In this document: positions 16,889 to 24,123 of the stretch, one piece after another | Layout: each line of letters starts with the position of its first letter | How positions within the stretch are numbered: position 1 is the first letter of the stretch | Origin: JBBSTY01 sp038235385 | GTDB lineage: Bacteria > Actinomycetota > Acidimicrobiia > Acidimicrobiales > Acidimicrobilacustridaceae | Reading direction: 5' to 3' | DNA: 24,389 nt | Assembly: GCA_038235385.1 (NCBI GenBank) | Contig: JBBSTY010000053.1 | Coordinates: 1-24,389, forward strand | Translations under genes and position numbers: made by a program | The notes under the pieces: generated by a model | The model's database searches: none | What the model was told of the DNA's origin: nothing | The model's input: only the letters and a program-made list of their open reading frames with translations

Positions 16889-18898
16889 TCACGTGATGAT
16901 CGAGGAGAGCTCGATGTCGCCGAGGCCCTTCTCGGACATGGTGTCGACCAGCTCGCTCAGGAGCGCGCCCTCGTCGCCTCCGAGACGCTTGGAGACGAGC
17001 TGGAGCGCCTGGGCCAGGCTCAGCTGGGCGATCCCGGACGGCCCGAGTCCGCCCAGCGCCTGGCCGAGCAGCGCGACGAGGTCCTTCTCGCCCGATGTGT
17101 ACGGCGCCATGACGGTGGAGCTGGCGTCGGATGCGCCCGAGAAGCTCTCGAGGGCCTTGCCCGCGGTGACCGACCCGATGATCCGGTCGACGAACAGGTC
17201 GGTGCCGCCGACGATGTCGATGTCGGCGGACTCGAGCGCCGCGCCGATCGCCTCGGCTTGCTTCATGCCGAGATCGCGCTGGGCCTCGACCGACGCCATG
17301 CGGACGCTGGCCTCCAGATCGATGCGCTTGACCTGGAGGTCGTACTCCTGGCCGACCCCCTCGAGCTCCTTCATGGCGGCGGCCTTGTCGACCAGACCTG
17401 CGGCCTCGCCCTTGAGACGGGCCTCGGCGGCCTCGCCTTCGGCATGGCCCGCGATGCGGGCGGCCTCGGCGTCGGCCTCGGCCACCTTGGCCTGCGCGAA
17501 GCCGATCTCCTTGATCGCCTCGGCGTCGGCCCGCTTGACCTCCACCTCGGCCAGTCCTGGCGCCGCCACCTCCGCCTTGGTGCCCTCGGCCCGCTTGGTC
17601 TTGGCTGCCGCCTCGAGATCGGCGGCGGCGCGATCGGCTTCGGCCAGGGTGAGCTGCTGACGTCCCCTGTGCTCGGCAGCCTTCTCGGAGGCCTCGGCGG
17701 CCTTGATGGTCTGGATGAGGTCGGCCTCGGCCACCCCACCCGCGGTGATCACCGCCGAGTCCTTCTCCCGGTTGGCATCCTCGACCCGACGGAGGGTCTT
17801 GATCGCCTCTTCCTGCTCGGCGACCGCCTTGTCCGCCGACACCCGGACTCGAGCGAGCTCGGCGATCTGCGTGCGCTCGGACTCGAGATCCCGCGTGGCG
17901 GTGGTGGTCTCGACCTCGCGTGCGATGGCCTCCAGTTGGCGGGCCTTCTCGAGCTTCTCGGTCTCGACGGCGACGGCTCGCTCGCGGTTCTTCCCGGCGA
18001 CCTCGACCTCGCGCTGCACGTTCTCGTTCTGCACCTGGATCTGCTCGTCGGTGCGCAGGCGGGCCTGTTCGGCCTTGAGTCGCTCCTCGGCCTCGACCTG
18101 GTGGCTGACCGACTCCTCGCGTGCCTTGCTGGTGGCGATCTCGCGCTCGGCCCGGAACTGGGCGGCCTTCTCCTGGCGGTCCATCTCGTAGACCGCCTGC
18201 TGGGTCTCGACGTCCTTGGCCTTGAGCTGCTTCTCGGCCTCGCGTCGATGCACGTTGGCGGTGACGGCTTCCTTCGAGGTGATGTCGGTGATCTTCTTGA
18301 TGCCGACCGAATCGAGCACGTTGTTGGGATCGAGCTGACCGATGGGGGTCTGTTCGAGGTACTCGATCGCCACGTCGTCGAGGACGTAGCCGTTGAGGTC
18401 TTCGCCGATGACGGCGATGACGTTGGTGCGGAAGTTCTCGCGGAGCTCGTAGAGCTCCACGAAGTCCATCTTCTTGCCGGCGGTCTTGAGCGACTCGGCG
18501 AACTTGGCCGAGAACAGCTCTTCGAGCTTCTGTTGGCTCGACGCGTTCTGGCAGCCGACGAGCTGGGCCACCTTGCGGACGTCCTCGGTGGTGTTGTTCA
18601 CCCGGACGTAGAAGCTCACCCGGATGTCGGCGCGGATGTTGTCCTTGCAGATCAGACCGTCCGAACCGGATTTCTCGACCTCGATGACCTTGACCCCGAT
18701 GTCCATCATCTCGGCACGATCGACCACCGGCTTCACGAGCGCGCCCGTGAACGTGACCTCGATGTTCTTCGACCGCGAGATGATCATCGCCTGGCTCTGG
18801 GGGACCTTCCGGTAGAACCGGGTCACCACCAGCCCGACCAGGAACAGACCGACGACGAACGCCGCCGCGATCACCACGATCGTGATGAGTAGGTTCAC
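16889..18898 (-). CDS. Flotillin/SPFH-domain protein (YqiK-like)
   Basis: A 669-residue flotillin. One N-terminal membrane segment (residues ~2-26, LLITIVVIAAAFVVGLFLVG) is followed by an SPFH/Band-7 domain (~30-205: VPQSQAMIISRSKNIEVTF, then ICKDNIRADIRVSFYVRV and LNGYVLDDVAIEYLEQTPI). A very long Glu/Ala/Lys/Arg-rich coiled coil (~205-560) has the flotillin-type EA repeats, and the C-terminal domain ends GLGDIELSSIIT. Flotillins oligomerise and scaffold membrane microdomains. The length is somewhat above that of E. coli YqiK. The GTG start at 18898 has AGGAG about 10 bases upstream, and the frame extending to 19396 overlaps the NfeD-like gene and is rejected. The gene sits between an NfeD/YqiJ-like gene (104-bp gap) and the large ATPase, matching the yqiJ-yqiK gene order with an added ATPase. 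Confidence 0.93.
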   Translation of the reverse strand: MNLLITIVVIAAAFVVGLFLVGLVVTRFYRKVPQSQAMIISRSKNIEVTFTGALVKPVVDRAEMMDIGVKVIEVEKSGSDGLICKDNIRADIRVSFYVRVNNTTEDVRKVAQLVGCQNASSQQKLEELFSAKFAESLKTAGKKMDFVELYELRENFRTNVIAVIGEDLNGYVLDDVAIEYLEQTPIGQLDPNNVLDSVGIKKITDITSKEAVTANVHRREAEKQLKAKDVETQQAVYEMDRQEKAAQFRAEREIATSKAREESVSHQVEAEERLKAEQARLRTDEQIQVQNENVQREVEVAGKNRERAVAVETEKLEKARQLEAIAREVETTTATRDLESERTQIAELARVRVSADKAVAEQEEAIKTLRRVEDANREKDSAVITAGGVAEADLIQTIKAAEASEKAAEHRGRQQLTLAEADRAAADLEAAAKTKRAEGTKAEVAAPGLAEVEVKRADAEAIKEIGFAQAKVAEADAEAARIAGHAEGEAAEARLKGEAAGLVDKAAAMKELEGVGQEYDLQVKRIDLEASVRMASVEAQRDLGMKQAEAIGAALESADIDIVGGTDLFVDRIIGSVTAGKALESFSGASDASSTVMAPYTSGEKDLVALLGQALGGLGPSGIAQLSLAQALQLVSKRLGGDEGALLSELVDTMSEKGLGDIELSSIIT

Positions 18899-19002
18899 GT
18901 TGCTTCTTCTCCTCTTGTCCCGCCGGTTCGCGTCGGGTTGGTGTTCGAGTCGACGCCACCTGCGGTGTCGCCGGTTGTTGCGGTGATCTGCACGGGTCGT
19001 CG

Positions 19003-19638
19003 TCAGATGGTGGGCCGGTACTGCTCCTCGATCTCGGCGATCCAATAGGCGTCCTTCTCCGGATCGAGCTCGACCACGATGGCGACATCGCCGCGGGTGA
19101 ATTCGCCAGCCGGGGCCCGAACCTTCACGATCGACGTTCGCATCGGGCCGTTGACGATCTCGGCGTCGCCGAAGGTCATGGTGACCTCGGTGGTGCGGAT
19201 CTTGCAGAGGCTCCCGATCGCGGCGCTGCGTTCGGCGCCCTTCTCCGAGGTGAGGGCCCGGCCCAACACGCCACCGACCTTCCACAAGAAGACGAAGCCG
19301 GCGACGAGCCCGAGGACGAGCCCGAGGACGATCGTGATCCCAGCGCCGAGATCGGCATCCGCCGCGGCGGTCGAGACCAGCAGGGACACCGCCCAACCGG
19401 CGAACGACAGCATGAAGAGCGAGAGCGGCAGGCCGAGGACGCCGAGGTTCAGCGCCGCTGCGAGCTGCTCGAAGCCGTCGATGTCACCGTCGCCGTCGAT
19501 GTCCAGATCGATGTCGCCGTCACCGATGTCGAACCCGGCGACGAGGGTCCCGACGACGAACCACAGGAAGCAGAACACCAGTGGAACCGTGAAGATGATG
19601 GTGGGCAAGCTGACGGTTTGCTCAATGATGTCGGTCAT
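19003..19638 (-). CDS. NfeD/YqiJ-like membrane protein with C-terminal OB fold
   Basis: A 211-residue protein with three or so hydrophobic helices: residues ~11-35 (TIIFTVPLVFCFLWFVVG), ~66-90 (GVLGLPLSLFMLSFAGWAVS) and ~99-120 (AGITIVLGLVLGLVAGFVFL). A soluble beta-rich domain follows at ~135-205 (GSLCKIRTTEVTMTFGDAEI, then RGDVAIVVELDPEKDAYWI), fitting the OB fold of NfeD-type flotillin partners. Between helices 1 and 2 is the acidic run GFDIGDGDIDLDIDGDGDID, resembling calcium-binding DxDxDG loops. NfeD proteins are encoded next to flotillins and are thought to assist their assembly. The ATG at 19638 has only a weak upstream purine stretch. The 185 bp to the next gene upstream (19639-19823) presumably hold the operon promoter, but I see no convincing boxes. 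Confidence 0.88.
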   Translation of the reverse strand: MTDIIEQTVSLPTIIFTVPLVFCFLWFVVGTLVAGFDIGDGDIDLDIDGDGDIDGFEQLAAALNLGVLGLPLSLFMLSFAGWAVSLLVSTAAADADLGAGITIVLGLVLGLVAGFVFLWKVGGVLGRALTSEKGAERSAAIGSLCKIRTTEVTMTFGDAEIVNGPMRTSIVKVRAPAGEFTRGDVAIVVELDPEKDAYWIAEIEEQYRPTI

Positions 19639-19823
19639 CGCAGTCCGCTCATCTTGTCATCCGCGGAGCGGCGGGTGCGCCGAGTTGCGCGGAAACCCCG
19701 ATCCTTCGTGCAGGTTGGGCACGGGGCTCGGGCACATCTACGCCGCGGCACCCCGCGACGTGCGGTTCGCTCGAGGCGCGTTCGCATCGGCGCTCGGTCG
19801 AGTGCGACGCCGGTCCGACGACC

Positions 19824-21050
19824 TCAGCCGGTCGTGGCGAGCCGCTCGTCGACCGACGGTGAGGGCGCCGACCGGAATCGGTCCTTGAGGCGCAGGAACG
19901 GTCGTTCGATCACGAAGAACGAAGCGGTGGCGACGACCAGCGACAGGGCGGTGACGATCGCCATCGTCATGGCGGAGTTCTTGTAGCCGGCCTCACCGAC
20001 CATCGTCTTGATGGGGAAGTGCCACAGGTACAGCCCGTAGGAGATCCGGCCGACGTAGGCGAACGGGGCCAGGGCGAGGACACGGGCGGGGATGCTGCGG
20101 GGCCACTGGTCGAGCCAGCAGATCACGGACGCGAAGCCGATGGCCACGATGAGCGGCATCACCCCTTGGCTGGCCTCGCCGGCGCGGAAGATGCTGGTGA
20201 CGATCGTCGAGACGTACCAGATGGTCACGAGGGCGACCGGCGCGACGAACCACCTGCGGGGCTTCCAACCGAGGACGAGCACTGCCGCCAGCGCGCAGCC
20301 GACGAAGATGCTCAGCGACTGGGTGTCGAAGCCGTTCTGGAGCCGGGCGCTGGACGGATTCGGATCCGACTGGATGACGAGGCGGGCGGCCGTCGACGCG
20401 AGCGCACCTACGACCGATGCGGCCAGGACCCCCCACACCCGCGCGTACCGGTAGGACAGCCAGAGGATCACCGGCCAGATCAGGTAGAACTGCTCCTCGA
20501 CGGCGAGCGACCACGTGTGCCCGAGCATGCCGAGCTTGGCGCCGGCGACCCGCGCCCAGTTGGCGTAGTAGAAGAGCGCAGCAGGCGCCGATTGTCCGAT
20601 CCGGTCCTCCTCGACGCCGCTGAACCGGCTGTACAGGTAGACGACCGCGACGAAGGCGACGAGCGCCGGGACCAGCCGAAGGACGCGCCGCATGTAGAAG
20701 TTCGTGAACGACAGGCGTCCGCGCTCGGTGATCTCGCCCAACAGCAGGGCGGTGATCAAGAAGCCCGAGAGCGTGAAGAAGACGGCCACGCCGATGCCGC
20801 CGCCGGGCAGCTCCGAACCCCACGAGTGCACCCCGATGACGAGCACCACGGCGATGGCCCGCACCCCGTCGAGCGATCCGTTGTGGCGCAACCTCCAGCG
20901 GGGCGCGGCGGGCGCACCCTCGGGATCGTCCACGGTTCCGGTTCCGGTCTCGGTCTCGGTGACGGTGACCTCCGATTCGTCGACCTCCGATTCGTCCCGA
21001 GCCGGAGTCGGCGTTGCTGGCCCCTCCTCCTCCTCAACCGGACCGCGCAC
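19824..21050 (-). CDS. Acyltransferase 3 family membrane protein
   Basis: A 408-residue integral membrane O-acyltransferase (OafA/acyltransferase_3 family). The signature DGVRAIAVVLVIGVH contains the catalytic R-x10-H (Arg64, His75), and WSLAVEEQFYLIWP (180-193) is the conserved second motif. About ten hydrophobic segments follow, ending VIERPFLRLKDRF. Members transfer acyl groups to cell-surface polysaccharides, peptidoglycan or secondary metabolites. The N-terminal ~50 residues are a low-complexity acidic/Thr tail (DESEVDESEVTVTETETGTG) encoded by short tandem repeats. Start uncertain: GTG 21050 is chosen because the sequence upstream in the same frame reads as a serine-hydrolase remnant (see pseudogene). 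An ATG at 21203 with GAGGAG three bases upstream is the main alternative. No polysaccharide cluster adjoins it. Confidence 0.88.
   Translation of the reverse strand: MRGPVEEEEGPATPTPARDESEVDESEVTVTETETGTGTVDDPEGAPAAPRWRLRHNGSLDGVRAIAVVLVIGVHSWGSELPGGGIGVAVFFTLSGFLITALLLGEITERGRLSFTNFYMRRVLRLVPALVAFVAVVYLYSRFSGVEEDRIGQSAPAALFYYANWARVAGAKLGMLGHTWSLAVEEQFYLIWPVILWLSYRYARVWGVLAASVVGALASTAARLVIQSDPNPSSARLQNGFDTQSLSIFVGCALAAVLVLGWKPRRWFVAPVALVTIWYVSTIVTSIFRAGEASQGVMPLIVAIGFASVICWLDQWPRSIPARVLALAPFAYVGRISYGLYLWHFPIKTMVGEAGYKNSAMTMAIVTALSLVVATASFFVIERPFLRLKDRFRSAPSPSVDERLATTG
20967..20996 (-). repeat. 15-bp in-frame tandem duplication in the acyltransferase N-terminus
   Basis: Two exact copies of GACGAATCGGAGGTC (minus-strand reading) encode DESEV twice. 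Adjacent triplet-like repeats encode TETETGTGT. Such length-variable tracts can change by slippage in multiples of three without breaking the frame. Confidence 0.85.
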
Positions 21051-21154
21051 CCTCGTGAGCCTACTGCCACCGCGCCACCCCAGAAGGCGACCGACGCGGC
21101 GGACGCGACGGGCGCACGGGTGGGTGCAGGTGCGCCCGACGCCGCTCCGTGCAA

Positions 21155-21302
21155 CCGCCGGATCGGGCACGGAGTCGGGCGTCCCGCCCGTGCTGTTGGC
21201 CATGAGCTCCTCGAGCGATTGGCCCGACGCGGCTTCCATGACCTCCACCAGCACCGCCATCTCGGTGTGGGAGTAAGCGAAGGCGCGCTGCTGAACGAGG
21301 CC
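21155..21302 (-). pseudogene. Serine hydrolase (beta-lactamase-like) remnant, inverted internal piece
   Basis: On the minus strand this reads QQRAFAYSHTEMAVLVEVM then EAASGQSLEELMANST, which closely fits the YSN-motif region of class C beta-lactamase/D-Ala-D-Ala-carboxypeptidase-like serine hydrolases (generic pattern FxYSxTNYxxLGxxxExxTGQxLxxxM). The upstream part with the SxxK nucleophile is not present, and similarity fades after the PDP near 21160. It abuts a C-terminal remnant of apparently the same family on the other strand, so it looks like a displaced inverted piece of one gene. The frame happens to be open into the acyltransferase gene. Confidence 0.55.
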
Positions 21303-21589
21303 GATGGCAGGGAGATCCTCGCACCGGCGACCGCCGGTCTGAGCTCGATGACCGAGCAGCGCTACTTCGCGTACGGGTCGCTCGTGAGCAACGGTTGGAT
21401 CTTGGGCAACCCGAGTCGCAACGGGTACCAGGGCGTCACCGCCCAACAGCGCGACCCGTCGGTGACCATCGTGGTGTGGTCGACCGCGGGCCCGACCAAC
21501 ACCGAGGAGTCCAACGGTCGCAGACCATCAGCGAGCGCATCTCCGGAGTCGTGAGCGACGTGCCGATCGACATGTCTCGACCCGGCTGA
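21285..21589 (+). pseudogene. Serine hydrolase C-terminal remnant with frameshift
   Basis: Plus-strand reading gives GREILAPATAGLSSMTEQRY, FAYGSLVSNGWILGNPSRNG, YQGVTAQQRDPSVTIVVWST, the glycine-rich NGW...NP...GY region and final strands of beta-lactamase-family serine hydrolases. After NTEESNG (about 21516) the family-like sequence continues only in the +1-shifted frame as SQTISERISGVVSDVPIDM to a stop at 21587-21589, indicating a single-base frameshift. No N-terminal half precedes it in this orientation. A hairpin follows 20 bp later. Confidence 0.6.
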
Positions 21590-21608
21590 CCGATCGACCG
21601 AGCTCGAC

Positions 21609-21636
21609 TCGGCGGGGGCGGACCCGCACCCGCCGA
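21609..21636 (+). terminator. Hairpin downstream of the serine hydrolase remnant
   Basis: TCGGCGGG (21609-21616) pairs with CCCGCCGA (21629-21636), an 8-bp GC-rich stem with a 12-base loop. It lies 20 bp after the remnant's stop and has no T-run. It is probably the surviving terminator of the decayed gene. The remaining sequence to 21734 shows no gene. Confidence 0.45.
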
Positions 21637-21734
21637 ACCGACGCCGCTGCAGGAGCGTCGAACCGTCGATCGGTCCACCCCGACGGACGCCGTCGCCGGT
21701 GATGGATCGGCGAAGCGGGGGGTACGAACTGGGC

Positions 21735-22208
21735 ATGCTCGTGCTTTCGTCGCTCTGGTCCCCGGTCGAAACGTGCCGCTCCGTCACCCACCCGGTCGAG
21801 GCCGTCTTCGAGGCGCTCGCGGATCCCTACACCTACCCACGCTGGCTGGTGGGGGCGCAGCGGATCCGAGCGGTCGATGACGACTTTCCGGCACCCGGAT
21901 CGGAGTTCCACCACTCGGTGGGTGTCGCGGACGGTGCGACCGTCGACGACACGAGCTCGGTCCTCGCCGTGGACGCGCCCCACCGGCTCGATCTGGAGGT
22001 GCAGGTCGGGCCGATCAACGGGATCGTCAGGTTCCGGATCGAGCCGACTCCGACCGGTGCGACCATCCGCATGCGCGAACGGCCTGCCGGTCTGGCCAAG
22101 GTCCTGACGCCCTTCACCCGCCCGGCTCTCGGCGCCCGCAACGCCGAGTCGTTGCGCCGCCTCGACGTGATGCTCGACGATGACGCACCGCCCGACACCG
22201 GCGCCTAG
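21735..22208 (+). CDS. SRPBCC-family (START/Bet v1-like) protein
   Basis: A 157-residue protein of the SRPBCC helix-grip fold. Family features are HPVEAVFEALADPYTYPRWL (start of the fold), IRAVDDDFPAPGSEFHHSVG, then DAPHRLDLEVQVGPINGIVR and a C-terminal helix ARNAESLRRLDVM. Similar actinobacterial proteins are annotated as polyketide cyclase/dehydrase or lipid-binding proteins, but function is rarely known. The cavity-lining residues do not reveal a ligand. Start uncertain: ATG 21735 gives the usual family length, while GTG 21699 and ATG 21702 would add 11-12 residues. None has a convincing Shine-Dalgarno. It is convergent with a second SRPBCC gene across a short repeat region. Confidence 0.8.
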   Translation: MLVLSSLWSPVETCRSVTHPVEAVFEALADPYTYPRWLVGAQRIRAVDDDFPAPGSEFHHSVGVADGATVDDTSSVLAVDAPHRLDLEVQVGPINGIVRFRIEPTPTGATIRMRERPAGLAKVLTPFTRPALGARNAESLRRLDVMLDDDAPPDTGA

Positions 22209-22227
22209 ACCGACGAGACCGCCCGAG

Positions 22228-22301
22228 CGGGACGAGAGCGCGGCGGCACGAGAGCGCGGCGGGACGAAAGAACGGCGGGACGAAAGAACGGCGGGACGGA
22301 T
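22228..22301. repeat. 16-bp tandem repeat between two convergent SRPBCC genes
   Basis: Four full units and a partial fifth: CGGGACGAGAGCGCGG, CGGCACGAGAGCGCGG, then CGGGACGAAAGAACGG twice, then CGGGACGGAT. The two inner copies are identical and the outer two differ by one base, which implies stepwise expansion. The unit is not palindromic, and 16 bp is not a multiple of three, so it is not a coding repeat. Confidence 0.9.
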
Positions 22302-22326
22302 CCCGGTCAGGGCCCCGGGACCGGGA
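22301..22326. terminator. Hairpin at the convergent gene junction
   Basis: TCCCGGTC (22301-22308) and GACCGGGA (22319-22326) form a perfect 8-bp stem with a 10-base GC-rich loop. It overlaps the last codons of the minus-strand SRPBCC gene and lies 92 bp after the plus-strand one. It could serve as a terminator for the plus-strand transcript. No T-run is present. Confidence 0.4.
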
Positions 22327-22771
22327 GCGCCTCGAGCACGATCGTGAGCTGCTCGAGGACCTCGCCTGCCTCGCGACGAGCGAGGGCTTCGATGCCGAGC
22401 TTCGATGCCACCCGCCCCAGTGGGCCGAACGGCAGGCGGTAGCCGATTCGGATGGTGAGCTGGGTGCGGTCTGCGTCCAGAGCGCGGACCTGTTCGGTCA
22501 GCTCGTAGCGGACCCCGAACCCCACGCTTCCCTCGATGGTCAGGTGGTGCTGGTCGCGGATGCTGGTGACCGTCCACGTGGACTCGAAGCACCGGCCGAC
22601 GGCGCGCACCACCTGGCGAAAGGTCTGACCGACCGAGGTGAGCCGTTCCGGGGCGTCGAGCACCTCCCCGGTGCTCGACGAAAGGCGGGGCAGCAGTCGG
22701 ACGTCGGTCCAGACATCCCACACCTCGGCAATCGGGCGTTGAACCTCAGCGGTGCTGGAGAAGGTCGGCAT
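22307..22771 (-). CDS. SRPBCC-family protein
   Basis: A 154-residue helix-grip protein: VQRPIAEVWDVWTDVRLLPR opens the fold, VGQTFRQVVRAVGRCFESTW and IEGSVGFGVRYELTEQV are strands, and the long C-terminal helix is EALARREAGEVLEQLTIVLE. The shape resembles polyketide cyclase/CoxG-like actinobacterial proteins that bind hydrophobic ligands. The ligand is unknown. AAGGA eight bases before the ATG supports the start. It differs clearly in sequence from the neighbouring plus-strand SRPBCC protein, so the pair is not a recent duplication. Confidence 0.85.
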   Translation of the reverse strand: MPTFSSTAEVQRPIAEVWDVWTDVRLLPRLSSSTGEVLDAPERLTSVGQTFRQVVRAVGRCFESTWTVTSIRDQHHLTIEGSVGFGVRYELTEQVRALDADRTQLTIRIGYRLPFGPLGRVASKLGIEALARREAGEVLEQLTIVLEALPVPGP

Positions 22772-22866
22772 GGTCGATTTCCTTCCCTCGCACCGGCCGC
22801 GTCATCCGTGACGTTCGTCCCGTCCGAGCACTCGCAGCGAGAAGAACGTCTCGCGTCTTCATCCGC

Positions 22867-23469
22867 TCAATCGACGAGCTCGCGATCGAGCAGCGCCGCG
22901 GTGGTCTCGTCGTCGGCGAGCATCCGATCGATCAGATCCGCCTTCTTCATCGACGACGTACCGGCGATGCCGAGATCGCGGGCGAGGGTCCGGAGCTCCG
23001 CGGCCGTGCGGGCCTCGAGCACCGATCGCTCGTCACGTGCACGATCGTCGAGGTGACGTTCGCCATCGGTGAGATCGGCCACGAGCCGGGCGGGATCCTC
23101 GACCGTCACCGTGAGGCCAGGGTGCTTGATCCATCCGAACGGCTCGATGCCGGGAACGGGGTCACGGAACCGGATGCACACGCCGGAGGTGGCGTTGGAC
23201 GCGAAGGTGATCCCCGAGTCCGACGCAGACAGGTGCGGAGGGCCGATGACCTTGTACCAATCGTACGGACCGGTGACCTGCGCGTCCTCGATGTTGTCGA
23301 GCGGCGTGGAGATCGTCCACGGGCCGAACGTCGCGGTGAGGCGGGTGCCGAGCAACTCCACCCGGCAGTTGCCCGGGTCGACGCCGAAGGGGAGCGACGC
23401 GACACGGAAGACGGGATGGAAGGCGAAGCGGTGAACAGCGGTGAGGGAGTCTTCGAGAGGGGTGATCAT
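22867..23469 (-). CDS. Conserved hypothetical protein with Rho_N/SAP-like C-terminal helix pair
   Basis: A 200-residue protein in two parts. Residues 1-135 are beta-rich with many aromatic and glycine residues (FHPVFRVASLPFGVDPGN, GPYDWYKVIGPPHLSASDSG, FGWIKHPGLTVTVEDPARLV). I believe similar proteins occur in actinobacteria as uncharacterised ones, and I cannot assign a function. Residues ~150-190 (ARTAAELRTLARDLGIAG, then SSMKKADLIDRML) fit the Rho N-terminal/SAP-type helix-extended-loop-helix motif, which often binds nucleic acid. No membrane segment or signal is seen. ATG 23469 is preceded by GGAGG only two bases away, and a GTG three codons upstream (23478) is equally possible. The 95-bp gap after its stop to the SRPBCC start holds no gene. 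Confidence 0.7.
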   Translation of the reverse strand: MITPLEDSLTAVHRFAFHPVFRVASLPFGVDPGNCRVELLGTRLTATFGPWTISTPLDNIEDAQVTGPYDWYKVIGPPHLSASDSGITFASNATSGVCIRFRDPVPGIEPFGWIKHPGLTVTVEDPARLVADLTDGERHLDDRARDERSVLEARTAAELRTLARDLGIAGTSSMKKADLIDRMLADDETTAALLDRELVD

Positions 23470-23546
23470 GGCCTCCACGTACCCGATCGCCGTCGGGCCA
23501 GACGGTCATCGGTCACGAGGGTGGGGGAGCCCGACGGTCGGGCAGC

Positions 23547-23924
23547 CTACGAGCGACCCCGCTCGGCCGGGCTGCGTCGGAGCGCCACCAGCAGATCGGC
23601 CTCCTGAGCCGACGCCTCGGGTCCGTATCGGACGATCAACGGGCCGCTGGTGTCGCAGTGCGGACAGTGCACGGGAACCACCATCGACAGGTCGGCGGGA
23701 TCCGATGCGCCTTCGAGGCGGTCGATGTCGTCGGCATCCACTTGGTCGCCCGGGAACTGCTTGCCGCAGGTCAGGCAGTGGATCTGCGCGTCGTCGACGA
23801 CCTGGAACTGGCCATGGCCGAGATCGTCACGGTCTCGTCGGGCGGCGATCGCCTTCGTCAGCGAATCTGCAGCGGGGCCGGAGGCGGGCGCTTCCGAACC
23901 CTGGGGTGAACTCGAATCGGTCAT
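23547..23924 (-). CDS. Small two-CxxC zinc-ribbon-like protein
   Basis: A 125-residue hypothetical protein. Cys50-x2-Cys53 (HCLTCGKQF) and Cys87-x2-Cys90 (HCPHCDTSG) form a probable zinc ribbon, each preceded by histidine. The N-terminus is Ser/Ala/Pro-rich and probably disordered. The start at ATG 23924 is supported by GGGAG six bases upstream, and the frame extending to 24146 is shadow sequence. It is divergent from the hemerythrin-domain gene with 199 bp between them. A role in metal or redox handling is possible but not shown. Confidence 0.78.
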   Translation of the reverse strand: MTDSSSPQGSEAPASGPAADSLTKAIAARRDRDDLGHGQFQVVDDAQIHCLTCGKQFPGDQVDADDIDRLEGASDPADLSMVVPVHCPHCDTSGPLIVRYGPEASAQEADLLVALRRSPAERGRS

Positions 23925-23973
23925 GGCCTTCTCCCTTGGACGTCGCCCGTTCCTACCCCCATGCACAGGCGCC

Positions 23974-23986
23974 ATGCGCTGCGCAT
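23974..23986. promoter_or_regulatory. Palindrome in the divergent zinc-ribbon/hemerythrin promoter region
   Basis: ATGCGC-T-GCGCAT is a perfect 6-1-6 palindrome about 50 bp upstream of the zinc-ribbon start. A second inverted repeat, GGTGCCC (23994-24000) with GGGCACC (24017-24023), follows. Either could be an operator shared by the divergent genes. Confidence 0.3.
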
Positions 23987-24123
23987 CGGAGCAGGTGCCC
24001 CCAGCTCGAAAGCGGTGGGCACCGATGCCGCCCGTCCATCGCTCCGGGGGAGAGCTGCGACGGGTGAGGTCCTCTTCCCGCCGACGTTCGTCTGATCTGG
24101 GTTGGGCTGGGTAACTGGAGGTC

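Noticed and set aside
13708..16896. 1062-codon open frame on the plus strand opposite the AAA+ ATPase gene
   Set aside because: Composition is the antisense shadow expected of GC-rich coding DNA, with no recognisable domain, while the minus strand has clear Walker motifs and domain structure.
16787..18892. 701-codon plus-strand frame opposite the flotillin gene
   Set aside because: Leu/Asp/Gly-rich repeats mirror the flotillin coiled-coil codons. The minus strand carries the SPFH domain.
18899..19396. N-terminal extension of the flotillin
   Set aside because: Overlaps the NfeD-like gene in another frame. The family N-terminus with its membrane helix starts at the GTG at 18898.
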